From an uncultured Ferrovibrio sp. (GTDB lineage Bacteria > Pseudomonadota > Alphaproteobacteria > Ferrovibrionales > Ferrovibrionaceae), in contig NZ_CALGPC010000013.1 of the NCBI RefSeq assembly GCF_937960835.1, forward strand, positions 1 through 64,000: a DNA stretch of 64,000 nucleotides. Direction: 5' to 3'. Under the pieces are notes generated by a model. It was not told the origin of the DNA and searched no databases. It was given only the letters and a program-made list of their open reading frames with translations. The position numbers and the translations under genes are program-made. Position 1 is the stretch's first letter; each line of letters opens with the position of its first letter. Positions 18,385-27,468 of this stretch are shown one piece after another.

Positions 18385-19830
18385 ATGTCCGCACGCAAAT
18401 CATCAAATAAGCCGGCGACCAAGGCCAAGCAAGCCAACAGCATGTGGGGCGGGCGTTTCGCCGCAGGCCCGGCGGCGATCATGACCGAGATCAATGCCTC
18501 GATCCGCTTCGATAAGCGGCTGTACCGGCAGGATATCGCCGGCTCGATCGCGCATTGCCGCATGCTGGTGAAACAGGGCCTGATTTCCGCCGCCGATGGC
18601 AAGAAGATCATTGCCGGCCTGGAGACAATTCTGCGTGAGATCGAGGCCGGCAAGCTGAAGATCGATCTGGCGCTGGAAGACATCCACATGCATGTCGAGG
18701 CGCGGCTGAAGGAGCTGATCGGCGAACCGGCCGGACGGCTGCACACCGCGCGCTCGCGCAATGATCAGGTGGCGACCGATTTCCGCCTCTGGGTGCGCGA
18801 TGCCATCGACCGCATCGATGCCGGCCTGCGCGATCTGCAGGAAAAGCTGCTGGCCCGCGCCGAGGAATATGCCGCGACCGTCATGCCGGGCTTTACCCAT
18901 CTGCAGGCCGCCCAGCCGGTCACTTTCGGCCACCACCTTCTGGCTTATGTCGAGATGGTGGGGCGCGACCGCGGCCGCCTGAAGGATGCGCGCGAGCGGC
19001 TGAACGAAAGCCCGCTGGGCGCGGCGGCGCTGGCCGGCACGTCGCTGCCCATCGATCGCGAGAGCACGGCCAGGGCGCTGGGCTTCCGCGCCCCGATGGC
19101 GAATTCGCTGGATGCGGTCTCGGATCGCGACTATGCGCTGGAATTCCTCTCCGCGGCGGCGATCTGCGCCGTGCATCTGTCGCGCCTGGCGGAGGAGATC
19201 GTCATCTGGACCTCGGCGCAGTTCCGCTTCATCACGCTGTCGGATGCCTTCACCACCGGCTCGTCGATCATGCCGCAGAAGCGCAATCCCGATGCGGCTG
19301 AGCTGGTGCGCGGCAAGGTCGGGCGCATCATCGGCGACCTCAATGCCCTGCTGATCACCATGAAGGGCCTGCCGATGACCTATGGCAAGGACATGCAGGA
19401 GGACAAGGAGCCGACCTTCGACGCGGTCGACAACCTGGAACTCTGCATCGCCGCCACGGCGGGCATGATCGCTGACCTCAAGGCCAATGCCGACCGCATG
19501 CATGCGGCAGCCGGCGAAGGCTACACCACCGCCACCGATCTGGCCGACTGGTGCGTGCGCAAGCTCAATATGCCCTTCCGCAACGCCCATCATGTCGCCG
19601 GCCGCATCGTCCGCCTGGCCGAACAGCAGGACAAGCCGCTGGAAGCTTTGAGCCTCAAGGAGATGCAAAGCGTCGAGCCGCGCATCACCAAGGAGATCTT
19701 CGCCGTTCTTGGCGTCGACAACTCGGTGAAGAGCCGCGTCTCCTACGGCGGCACCGCGCCGGCCAATGTGAAGAAGCAGATCGCGCGCTGGCGCAAGCTG
19801 CTGGCGAAGGACGGCAAACATGCGCGCTAA
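18385..19830 (+). CDS. argH: Argininosuccinate lyase
   Basis: The 481-residue protein belongs to the fumarase/aspartase superfamily and performs the last step of arginine synthesis, splitting argininosuccinate into arginine and fumarate. Motifs include MWGGRFAAGP, the HTARSRNDQV motif, TVMPGFTHLQAAQPVTFG and the flexible catalytic loop TGSSIMPQKRNPD. The ATG at 18385 overlaps by two bases the divergent ATG (18386) available to tlpA, so upstream control DNA must lie inside tlpA. The 3' end overlaps lptM by 11 nt. Confidence 0.97.
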   Translation: MSARKSSNKPATKAKQANSMWGGRFAAGPAAIMTEINASIRFDKRLYRQDIAGSIAHCRMLVKQGLISAADGKKIIAGLETILREIEAGKLKIDLALEDIHMHVEARLKELIGEPAGRLHTARSRNDQVATDFRLWVRDAIDRIDAGLRDLQEKLLARAEEYAATVMPGFTHLQAAQPVTFGHHLLAYVEMVGRDRGRLKDARERLNESPLGAAALAGTSLPIDRESTARALGFRAPMANSLDAVSDRDYALEFLSAAAICAVHLSRLAEEIVIWTSAQFRFITLSDAFTTGSSIMPQKRNPDAAELVRGKVGRIIGDLNALLITMKGLPMTYGKDMQEDKEPTFDAVDNLELCIAATAGMIADLKANADRMHAAAGEGYTTATDLADWCVRKLNMPFRNAHHVAGRIVRLAEQQDKPLEALSLKEMQSVEPRITKEIFAVLGVDNSVKSRVSYGGTAPANVKKQIARWRKLLAKDGKHAR

Positions 19831-19966
19831 GGCCTTTGTCATGCTGCTGCTGCTCGGCGTTGCCGGTCTTGCCGGCTGCGGCCGCAAGGACGTGCCGGAT
19901 TATCCGCCCGATGTGATCGAGCGCCCCGGCACCGTGCGCGGCCAGCGCGAACCCGTCCGCTACTGA
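19820..19966 (+). CDS. lptM: LptM (YifL)-like small lipoprotein
   Basis: A 48-residue lipoprotein: signal MRAKAFVMLLLLGVAGLAGC with lipobox LAGC (Cys20), then a proline-rich tail with DVPDYPPDV. Short lipoproteins between argH and lysA are a conserved feature of proteobacteria. In E. coli the protein (LptM/YifL) assists maturation of the outer-membrane LPS translocon LptD/E. Start overlaps argH by 11 nt and lysA follows 19 bp later, so translation is coupled in an argH-lptM-lysA operon. Confidence 0.85.
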   Translation: MRAKAFVMLLLLGVAGLAGCGRKDVPDYPPDVIERPGTVRGQREPVRY

Positions 19967-19985
19967 CTGACCTGAAGAGTTTCCG

Positions 19986-21278
19986 ATGACTGGATTGCCC
20001 TGGTTCGCCTATCGCGACGGACAGCTTTGCGCCGAAGGCGTGCCGCTGACGAAGATCGCCGCGGAAGTCGGCACCCCGGCCTATGTCTACAGCCGGGCAG
20101 CGCTGGACGACCGCTACAAGACGCTCGCCGAAGCCTTTGCCGGCCTGCCGGTGCTGATCGCCTATGCGGTGAAGGCCAATGCGAGCCTCGCCGTGCTGCG
20201 CCGCTTTGGCGAGCTGGGCGCAGGCGCGGACGTGGTGTCGGGCGGAGAATTGCAGCTCGCCGTCAAGGCGGGCATCGCGCCGGGCAGGATCATCTTCGCC
20301 GGCGTCGGCAAGACGCGCGAGGAAATGGCGCTGGCGATCAAGGCGGGCAATACCGGCATCGCGCAGTTCAACGTGGAATCCGAGCCGGAACTGCAGGCGC
20401 TGTCGGATGTCGCACAGAGCCTGGGGGTGCAGGTACCGGTGGCGATCCGCATCAATCCCGATGTGGATGCCAAGACGCACAAGAAGATCACGACCGGCAA
20501 GGCCGAGAACAAGTTCGGCATCCCGCATAGCCGCGCGCTGGACGTCTATGCTGAAGGCGCCAGGCTGCCCGGCCTGAAGATGACCGGCGTGCATGTGCAT
20601 ATCGGCAGCCAGCTGACCGATCTGACGCCCTTCGCCGAAACCTTCGAACGTGTCGCGGATCTGGTGAAGAGCCTGCGCGCGGCTGGCCATGACATCCGCC
20701 GCGTGGATCTCGGCGGCGGCCTCGGCATCCAGTACAACGACGAAACGCCGCCAGATGTGCGCGCCTATGCCGATCTGGTGCGCAAGCATATCGCGCCGCT
20801 GGGCTGCGAGATCGCGCTGGAGCCCGGCCGCTTCCTGGTTGGCAATGCCGGCCTGCTGCTGACCCGCGTCACATTCGTAAAGCGCGCAGAAGAGAAAACA
20901 TTCCTGATCCTCGATGCCGGCATGAACGATCTCGTCCGCCCGGCCATGTACGAGGCCTATCACCGCATCGTGCCCGTAAAAGCGCCAAATCCCGATGCGC
21001 CGCTGATGCCGGTGGATATCGTCGGCCCGGTTTGCGAAACCGGCGACACCTTTGCGCAGGCGCGGCCGATGCCGCCGGTGGAACAGGGGGATTTCCTCGC
21101 CATTCTTTCCGCGGGCGCTTATAGTTCCTCCATGGCCTCGATGTACAACGCGCGGCCGCTGGCTCCGGAGGTGATGGTCCATGGCGACCGGTTTGCCATC
21201 ACACGCCGACGCCCTAGCATTGAAGACATGACGGCCCTGGAGATTGCGCCGGCATGGTCAAGCGAGGCGAAAGCGTAA
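19986..21278 (+). CDS. lysA: Diaminopimelate decarboxylase
   Basis: The 430-residue PLP enzyme of the alanine-racemase-like fold III family makes lysine from meso-diaminopimelate. Visible motifs are the Schiff-base lysine in AYAVKAN, the HIGSQ motif, the phosphate-binding GGGLGIQY, the EPGR motif and the catalytic-cysteine motif GPVCETGD of the C-terminal barrel. Length is normal. Its end overlaps the next gene by 25 nt. Confidence 0.97.
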   Translation: MTGLPWFAYRDGQLCAEGVPLTKIAAEVGTPAYVYSRAALDDRYKTLAEAFAGLPVLIAYAVKANASLAVLRRFGELGAGADVVSGGELQLAVKAGIAPGRIIFAGVGKTREEMALAIKAGNTGIAQFNVESEPELQALSDVAQSLGVQVPVAIRINPDVDAKTHKKITTGKAENKFGIPHSRALDVYAEGARLPGLKMTGVHVHIGSQLTDLTPFAETFERVADLVKSLRAAGHDIRRVDLGGGLGIQYNDETPPDVRAYADLVRKHIAPLGCEIALEPGRFLVGNAGLLLTRVTFVKRAEEKTFLILDAGMNDLVRPAMYEAYHRIVPVKAPNPDAPLMPVDIVGPVCETGDTFAQARPMPPVEQGDFLAILSAGAYSSSMASMYNARPLAPEVMVHGDRFAITRRRPSIEDMTALEIAPAWSSEAKA

Positions 21279-23746
21279 CGTCCCCCAACGAGTCCATCCC
21301 GGCCTTGCCGCCGGCGCTGGAGCGCCGGCTGATGCTTGCCCGCACGGCCGCCTTCTGGGAGCGTTTCTGGCCCGGGCTGATGCCCGCCGCCGCCGTGGTG
21401 GCGGTGTTTTTCATCCTGGCGGGCTTTGATGTCTGGCGCTTCCTGCCGGTCTGGCTGCATTGGCTGATCCTGGCCGGCTTCGCCGCCGCCCTTCCCGCTG
21501 CTTTGTGGTATGGCCTGCGCGGCCTGCGCTGGCCCAGCCATGCGGATGCCATGCGGCGCCTGGAGCGGGTCAATCTGCTGCAGCACCGTCCTCTGGAAGC
21601 GGCGGCCGATACTCTGGCCGCCGAGCAGCAGGATCCGATCGCGCAATCGCTGTGGGAACTGCATCGCCGCCGCGCGCTTGAGCGCCTGGCCATAGTGCGC
21701 GTCGGCACGCCCGAGGCCGGCTGGTGGCGCCGTGACGTCTGGGGCCTGCGCGCTGCGCTGGGCCTGCTGCTGGTGGTGGCCTGGGCCAGCCCCGGCGAGG
21801 ATCGCGCGCTGCGGCTGCTGGATACGCTCAGTCCCGGCACCGCCCTGCCGCCCGGCACGAGCCTGGCCCTGGATGCCTGGATCACGCCGCCGGCCTATAC
21901 CGGCAGGCCGCCGATCTTTCTCAGCCGGGACGGCAAGCCGGTGGCGAGCATCGATCCGGTCAATGTGCCAACCGGCAGCCAGCTCAAGCTGCGCGTCGGT
22001 GCAGCGGCTGGCAATTTCGAATTGCGCCTTGGCCAGTCCAGCCACGATTTCCGCCGCATCGACGAGCGCAATGCCGAGCTCGACATCACGCTCGATCTGG
22101 CGCATGGCGAGACGCCGCGTCTGGCGCTGCTGCGCCGGGACAAGACCTTCGCCGAATGGCCGCTGCATATCCTGCCCGACAATCCGCCGCAGATCTCATT
22201 CGCCGCGCCGCCGAAGGTGGCCAGGCGCAGCGAACTGGAAATCGCGTTCAACGGCCATGATGATTATGGCATCCAGCAGCTGCGCATCGAACTGCGTCAT
22301 GCCGATGCGCAGCAGGTCGCAACCATCGACTGGCCGGTGCCGCCATCGGGTGCGGGTGCGGTCAGCGACAAGCGGAATTTCGATTTTACCGCGCATCCCT
22401 GGGCCGGACTGGATGTCGAGATGACCCTGGTCGCCAGCGATGCCATCGGCCAGACGGGACGCAGCGAGCCGGTGATGGTGACCCTGCCCAGCCGCCGATT
22501 CAATCATCCGGTGGCAAAAGCCGTGATCGAGCAGCGCCGCGCGCTGGCGCTCAAGCCCGATCAGTGGCAGCGGGTGACGACCGCCTTGCGCGCGCTGGCG
22601 CTGGCGCCGGAAACCTATCGCGACGACGTCACCGCGCATCTGGGTCTGCGCATGTCGGCCGCCCGTCTGACGCTGAACCGCAAGCCGGATTCGCTCGCCG
22701 CCGTGCAGGACCTGATGTGGGAAACGGCGTTGCGCATCGAAGACGGCCGCCGCAGCCAGGCAGATCTCGATCTGCAGGCGCTGATGGACCGCCTGCAGGA
22801 TGCCATCGACCGCAATGCCGATGACGAAGAAATCCAGCGCCTGATGGACGAAGTCCGCGAGGCGATGAACCGCATGCTGGAAGAGATGATGCGCGATGCG
22901 TTGGAGCGGCTGGCGCGCGGCGAGGAACTGGAAGAACTGGGCGAGGATGAGGAGGCCCTGTCCGGCGAGGATCTGCAGGACATGATGGACCGCGCGCAGG
23001 AGATGGCCCGCCAGGGCGACCGGGAATCGGCCCGCGACATGCTGCAGCAGCTGCAGCGCATGATGGAGGCGATGAAGAACGGCCGCATCGCGCGCCTGCC
23101 GGAGGGACGCCAGCGCGGCCAGATGGGCCAGCGGGGCCAGATGCCGGGCGGGCAGATGATGCAGGAGCTGAACGAGATGATGCGCCAGCAGCAGCAGTTG
23201 CTGGACCGCAGCTTCCGGCGCAGCCAGCAATATGGCCGCGGCAATAACGGCCAGCAGCGCGCCGAGAACGAAGCCGATGCCCGCGCGCAGGAAGAACTGC
23301 GCCGCCGTCTGGGCGAGATGATGAACCGCCTGGGTGAACGCGGCATGCAGAACCTGCCCGAGCAGCTCGGCCGCGCCGACCGCTCGATGCGCGATGCGCG
23401 CGAGGCGCTGCGCCGCGGCGAGCCGGGCGAAGCGATGCAGGGCCAGAACGACGCGCTGGAGCAGCTGCGCCAGGGCCTGGACCAGATGCGCCAGGCGCAG
23501 CGCGGCAATCCCGATGGCCAGGCGCCGTCTGCCGATGCGCGGCAGAACCAGCGCAACCCGGACCGCGATCCCTTCGGCCGCAATCTGGGCGGCTATGACG
23601 ACAATGCGCGCGGCGACGCCGTGCCCGACCTGATCCCGCAGGAACGCGCCCGCCGCATCCTGGAGGAACTGCAGCGGCGCTCGGGCAACCGCGAGCGCAG
23701 CCCGCTGGAACTCGAATATCTGGAACGGCTGCTGCGGCGGTTCTGA
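21254..23746 (+). CDS. TIGR02302 family (DUF4175) membrane protein
   Basis: The 830-residue protein has two or three N-terminal membrane segments (about 40-60, 65-85 and 160-180), a beta-rich periplasmic-type middle part (about 200-410), and a long Gln/Met/Arg/Glu-rich helical C-terminal half (about 480-830) with predicted coiled coil and low-complexity runs such as GQMGQRGQM. This is the alphaproteobacterial TIGR02302/DUF4175 family, found after lysA in many members of the class. Its function is not known. It overlaps lysA by 25 nt and is probably translated by coupling. Confidence 0.88.
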   Translation: MVKRGESVTSPNESIPALPPALERRLMLARTAAFWERFWPGLMPAAAVVAVFFILAGFDVWRFLPVWLHWLILAGFAAALPAALWYGLRGLRWPSHADAMRRLERVNLLQHRPLEAAADTLAAEQQDPIAQSLWELHRRRALERLAIVRVGTPEAGWWRRDVWGLRAALGLLLVVAWASPGEDRALRLLDTLSPGTALPPGTSLALDAWITPPAYTGRPPIFLSRDGKPVASIDPVNVPTGSQLKLRVGAAAGNFELRLGQSSHDFRRIDERNAELDITLDLAHGETPRLALLRRDKTFAEWPLHILPDNPPQISFAAPPKVARRSELEIAFNGHDDYGIQQLRIELRHADAQQVATIDWPVPPSGAGAVSDKRNFDFTAHPWAGLDVEMTLVASDAIGQTGRSEPVMVTLPSRRFNHPVAKAVIEQRRALALKPDQWQRVTTALRALALAPETYRDDVTAHLGLRMSAARLTLNRKPDSLAAVQDLMWETALRIEDGRRSQADLDLQALMDRLQDAIDRNADDEEIQRLMDEVREAMNRMLEEMMRDALERLARGEELEELGEDEEALSGEDLQDMMDRAQEMARQGDRESARDMLQQLQRMMEAMKNGRIARLPEGRQRGQMGQRGQMPGGQMMQELNEMMRQQQQLLDRSFRRSQQYGRGNNGQQRAENEADARAQEELRRRLGEMMNRLGERGMQNLPEQLGRADRSMRDAREALRRGEPGEAMQGQNDALEQLRQGLDQMRQAQRGNPDGQAPSADARQNQRNPDRDPFGRNLGGYDDNARGDAVPDLIPQERARRILEELQRRSGNRERSPLELEYLERLLRRF

Positions 23747-23790
23747 AGGACGGGTTCGCCCCCTTCCGCCGGCAGTGCTATTCTCTTTGC

Positions 23791-24192
23791 ATGCTCGATT
23801 CGCTCGACCACCTCGTCCTCACCGTGCAGGATATCGGCGCGACCGTCGCCTTCTATGAACGCGTGCTCGGCATGAAGGAGACGCGCTTCACCACCGCCGA
23901 CGGCACGACGCGGGTCGCGCTGGCTTTCGGGCGGCAGAAGATCAACCTGCATCAGGCCGGCAAGGAATTCGAGCCGAAGGCGCTGCGGCCAGCGCCGGGC
24001 AGCGCCGATCTGTGTTTTTTGACCCGCCAGCCGCTGGAAGCGGTCATAGCACGCATCAAGGCCAGCGAAGTCGAGATCATCGAAGGCCCGGTGCGGCGTA
24101 CCGGCGCAACAGGGCCGATCCTGTCGGTCTATATCCGCGATCCGGACGGCAATCTTCTGGAAATCGCCAATCAATTGGCGGCGAACGACTAG
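23791..24192 (+). CDS. VOC-family (glyoxalase/dioxygenase-fold) protein
   Basis: The 133-residue protein is one vicinal-oxygen-chelate unit: two beta-alpha-beta-beta-beta modules starting LDHLVLTVQDIGATVAFYERVLGM and ending SVYIRDPDGNLLEIAN. Probable metal ligands are His7 and the glutamate of NLLEI. Family members include glyoxalase I-like enzymes and bleomycin-resistance-type binding proteins; the substrate is not evident. It lies 44 bp after the TIGR02302 gene and may be the last gene of that operon. Confidence 0.87.
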   Translation: MLDSLDHLVLTVQDIGATVAFYERVLGMKETRFTTADGTTRVALAFGRQKINLHQAGKEFEPKALRPAPGSADLCFLTRQPLEAVIARIKASEVEIIEGPVRRTGATGPILSVYIRDPDGNLLEIANQLAAND

Positions 24193-24213
24193 GCCGTTGC
24201 CAGGGCCGCGCGC

Positions 24214-24585
24214 TTATCGCGCCGGCGGCCTGGCCAGCGCGGCTTCGACGGCCTGGTTGAGATCCACCATGCTGAACGGCTTGGCCAGCATGCCAGTGGC
24301 AAGCTGGCTTAAGCCTGAAGCGCGTTCGCGCTCGGCAGTGAAGCCAGACATCAGGAGAATGCGCAGATCGGGCCAGTCGCGGGCGACCTTGAGCGCCAGT
24401 TCCACGCCATCCATGTTCGGCATGACGATGTCGGTCAGCAGCAGATCGAAGGAGCCGCGGCCCAGCCGCAGCACCGCCTGGGCACCATCGGCCACCGCCA
24501 CCACTTCGTGACCGCGCTGCTCGAGGACCCGCCGGATGAATTCGCGGACCGGGGCCTCGTCTTCAACAACCATTATCCGCGCCAT
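24214..24585 (-). CDS. cpdR: CpdR-like single-domain response regulator
   Basis: A 123-residue stand-alone receiver domain: MARIMVVEDE (acidic pair), the phospho-acceptor Asp52 in LLTDIVMP, LLMSGF, and the KPF motif lysine. The segment TDIVMPNMDGVELALKVARDWPDLRILLMSG closely resembles Caulobacter CpdR, which is phosphorylated by CckA-ChpT and primes ClpXP for cell-cycle proteolysis. The start is taken at MARI, since the upstream extension (19 codons) is not receiver-like. It is convergent with the VOC gene. Confidence 0.82.
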   Translation of the reverse strand: MARIMVVEDEAPVREFIRRVLEQRGHEVVAVADGAQAVLRLGRGSFDLLLTDIVMPNMDGVELALKVARDWPDLRILLMSGFTAERERASGLSQLATGMLAKPFSMVDLNQAVEAALARPPAR

Positions 24586-24806
24586 GCCGCTCCGCCGATG
24601 GCTGCCCCTGGGCGGCATATTCTGGCCGCAGGCAGCCCGCATTCTGTAATCAGCTTTGGTGTAACCGCATCTTGCGATGCGTCAGCCCATGACGAACCCT
24701 AACACCGGAGCATCCGGCGACAAAGAGAATAAATTCAGGGCTCAAGCAACCAGCAAGTGCACAGCACTGAATGCGTGTTTGACCTCAGCCTGCGGGCCCT
24801 GGCGTT

Positions 24807-25763
24807 TTACTGCTGGCGCGGATCGGCGAAGGCCACTTCGAGGTCGGTGACCTCTTCATTCGGCGCCGGCAGCTTGATGTCGAAGGCCAGCTTGTCCTCG
24901 GCAGCGATGCGGGTCTGCTCCAAGGTGACGGTATAGGCCGCGAGCTCCTGGCCGTTGCCGCCGCGCATGCTGACGCGGATGGCAGGCACGCCGCGCTCAT
25001 CGCCGCCGACATTCACCACCTCGCCGGTGACCGCGATCTTGGTCTGGCTGCCGTCGAGCACGGTCGCCGAACGCAGATTGTGCAATTCAAGGCCCAGCCA
25101 TTCGGAGGCTTCCACCGGAATGCCGAGCTGCTCATAGAGCACGGCGAGCGGCGGATAGAAGGCGATCAGTTCGGCGCGCTTCTCATAGCCGCCGCCGATC
25201 AGCGCGCCCAAGACACCGAGCAGCAGCAGCCAGCCCATCCAGGCCAGCGAACGGCGCGGGCGCGGCGGCGGGGTCGGCGCGCGATGCACACCGGCCTGCG
25301 CCAGCCTCTCACGGCGGCGGCGCAGCACGGCATCGGGATCGTCGTCGGCATCCGAGGGCGGCTCGTCGAGCGGCGGATGCAGCGGCGGGCGATCCTCGGT
25401 CAGGATCAGATCGTCATCGTCGTCGTCGAAGCCGGTGATGCGCGGCGGCGCCGGAATGGGATCGTCGTCCCGTCCCGAAAGCGGCATCGAATCGGGCCGC
25501 AGCCCGCCTGCTTCCGGCGGCGGCGGGGGCGGCGGCGCAACCACCTCCGGACGCGGCGGCGGTGGCGGCGCGGGCGCTGGATCGGCCTCGGGCTTTGGCG
25601 CAGGCTGGGCGGAAGGCGGCGCCGGCGGCTCCCAATCCTCGGATAGAGGCTCCTGGAGCCAGACATGGCGGCAGCGCGAACAACGGACTTTGCGCTTCGC
25701 CGGGCCGAAAGCCTCGTTCTCGACAAAGAACCGGGTCGCGCATGCGGGGCAGGTGAGAATCAT
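24807..25763 (-). CDS. MJ0042-type zinc-ribbon / DUF3426 membrane protein
   Basis: The 318-residue protein opens with a zinc ribbon (MILTCPACATRF; ligands C5, C8, C28, C31) of the MJ0042 type. A long Pro/Asp-rich disordered linker (about 40-195) and one membrane helix (about 208-228) follow, then a beta-sandwich C-terminal domain of the DUF3426 type. The start at 25763 places the zinc ribbon at the N-terminus as in the family. It is divergent from ftsE, a conserved pairing in alphaproteobacteria. Its function is unknown; topology implies a cytoplasmic zinc finger and a periplasmic domain. Confidence 0.88.
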   Translation of the reverse strand: MILTCPACATRFFVENEAFGPAKRKVRCSRCRHVWLQEPLSEDWEPPAPPSAQPAPKPEADPAPAPPPPPRPEVVAPPPPPPPEAGGLRPDSMPLSGRDDDPIPAPPRITGFDDDDDDLILTEDRPPLHPPLDEPPSDADDDPDAVLRRRRERLAQAGVHRAPTPPPRPRRSLAWMGWLLLLGVLGALIGGGYEKRAELIAFYPPLAVLYEQLGIPVEASEWLGLELHNLRSATVLDGSQTKIAVTGEVVNVGGDERGVPAIRVSMRGGNGQELAAYTVTLEQTRIAAEDKLAFDIKLPAPNEEVTDLEVAFADPRQQ

Positions 25764-25896
25764 GCCAAAGAACTGGCCCTTTTGCGTTTCCGGATTCTTT
25801 CCCTTATAGGACGGACGGGGCGGGCGAAGCAAGGCTACACCTGTCAAAGCACTGATCCACAAGGGATTGGTGCCCTGGCATGCAGGAGATTGGGGC

Positions 25897-26565
25897 TTGG
25901 TGCGGTTTCAGAACGTCGGAATGCGATACGGCCCTGGGCCGGAAGTGCTGCGCGACGTCAATTTCGAACTGTCGGCCGGCTCGTTCCATTTCCTGGCGGG
26001 CCCCAGCGGCGCCGGCAAGACGTCGCTGCTGAAGCTGCTGTATCTCGCCCACCGGCCAAGCCGCGGCCTGATCACCATGTTCGGCCAGGATGTCTCCACC
26101 GCCAGCCGCGCCGCCCTGCCGATGCTGCGGCGGCGAATCGGTGTCGTGTTCCAGGATTTCCGCCTGCTGGATCACCTGACGGCGCTGGACAACGTCGCCC
26201 TGCCGCTGCGCATTGCCGGGGCGGACGAAAAACGCACCCGCGAGCATGTGGTCGAGCTGCTGACCTGGGTTGGCCTGGGCGACAAGCTGGATGCGCGGCC
26301 GGCGACGCTGTCGGGCGGCGAGAAGCAGCGCGTGGCGATCGCCCGCGCCGTGATCGCGCGGCCTTCTTTGCTGCTGGCCGACGAGCCGACCGGCAACGTC
26401 GACCCCGAAATGGCGCAGCGCCTGATGTATCTGTTCGTCGAGCTGAACAAGCTCGGCACCGCCATTGTCTTCGCCACCCACGATACCCATCTGCTGCAGC
26501 GCTTCCGCTTTCCCGTCATCCGCCTGCGCAACGGTCAGGTCAGCATCGACAGGAATGCCGCATGA
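25897..26565 (+). CDS. ftsE: Cell division ATP-binding protein FtsE
   Basis: The 222-residue ABC ATPase has Walker A GPSGAGKTS, the signature LSGGEKQRVAIARA and Walker B LLLADEPTGNVDP. FtsEX couples ATP hydrolysis to activation of periplasmic murein hydrolases at the division site. The TTG at 25897 is chosen because AGGAG lies 8 nt upstream and the resulting length equals typical FtsE; GTG at 25900 is the alternative. The stop overlaps the ftsX start (ATGA). Confidence 0.95.
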   Translation: MVRFQNVGMRYGPGPEVLRDVNFELSAGSFHFLAGPSGAGKTSLLKLLYLAHRPSRGLITMFGQDVSTASRAALPMLRRRIGVVFQDFRLLDHLTALDNVALPLRIAGADEKRTREHVVELLTWVGLGDKLDARPATLSGGEKQRVAIARAVIARPSLLLADEPTGNVDPEMAQRLMYLFVELNKLGTAIVFATHDTHLLQRFRFPVIRLRNGQVSIDRNAA

Positions 26566-27458
26566 GCGCGCGCACCGCCTCCCAGCGTCCTGCCTCCGAT
26601 CTGCAGCTGGAAGCTGACGGCACCGGCCGCTTCCTGCCCTGGGCCCTGGCGGTGATGGTGTTTCTCGCCGCGCTCGCCTTGGCCGGCGCGCTCGCCCTCG
26701 ATGGCAGCATCGAAGGCTGGCGGCGCGGCGTGTCGTCGAAACTGACCGTGCAGATCGCCGACCGTCCCGGCGAGCCGCTGGCGCCGCGCATCGAAAAAGC
26801 CCTCGACGTGCTGCGCGGCATTCCCGGCGTGGCGGCAGCCGAGCCGCTGGAGCGCCGCGCGGTGGAAGCCCTGCTGGAGCCCTGGCTGGGCAGCGATGCG
26901 CTGCAGGCCGACCTGCCGCTGCCAGGCCTGATCGATGTGACGCTGGCCGGCAACAACGCGCTGTCTGTCGATGCGCTGGCGGCGCGGCTGCAGGCCGCCG
27001 TTCCGGGCGCGCGCATCGACGATCCGAAACCCTGGCTGGATCGCCTGATCCAGCTTGGCCGCCTGCTGCAAACGCTGGGCGGCGGCATCGTGCTGCTGGT
27101 CGGGCTTGCCTCGGCCGCGATGGTCATCTTCGCCACCCGCGCCGGACTGGCGGCGCGGCGCGATACCATCGAGCTGCTGCATCTGATCGGCGCGGAAGAC
27201 GGCTATATCGCCAAGCAGTTCCAGCGTCATGTGGCGCGTCAGGCCATTCGCGGCGGCATTGTCGGCGGCGTGATTGCCGTACTGGTGCTGCTTGCGATCC
27301 AGCTGCTCGCCAGCCGCGTCGGCGCCGGCCTTCTGCCGGGCCTGGCGCTGGCCTGGTGGCACTGGCTGGCCTTGATGATCCTGCCCATCGCAGCAGCCTT
27401 GCTGGCGATCTTCACGGCGCGGCTCACCGTTCTCGGTGAACTGCGCGCGATGCTGTAG
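26562..27458 (+). CDS. ftsX: Cell division protein FtsX (permease subunit)
   Basis: The 298-residue membrane protein has four predicted helices: one near residues 28-48 and three in the C-terminal half (about 175-195, 225-250, 265-290). A periplasmic domain lies between the first and second. The C-terminal part (ATRAGLAARRDTIELLHLIGA) is the FtsX/MacB-type permease core. It anchors FtsE and signals to murein hydrolases. It overlaps ftsE by 4 nt. Confidence 0.93.
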   Translation: MSARTASQRPASDLQLEADGTGRFLPWALAVMVFLAALALAGALALDGSIEGWRRGVSSKLTVQIADRPGEPLAPRIEKALDVLRGIPGVAAAEPLERRAVEALLEPWLGSDALQADLPLPGLIDVTLAGNNALSVDALAARLQAAVPGARIDDPKPWLDRLIQLGRLLQTLGGGIVLLVGLASAAMVIFATRAGLAARRDTIELLHLIGAEDGYIAKQFQRHVARQAIRGGIVGGVIAVLVLLAIQLLASRVGAGLLPGLALAWWHWLALMILPIAAALLAIFTARLTVLGELRAML

Positions 27459-27468
27459 AGGCGATCTG

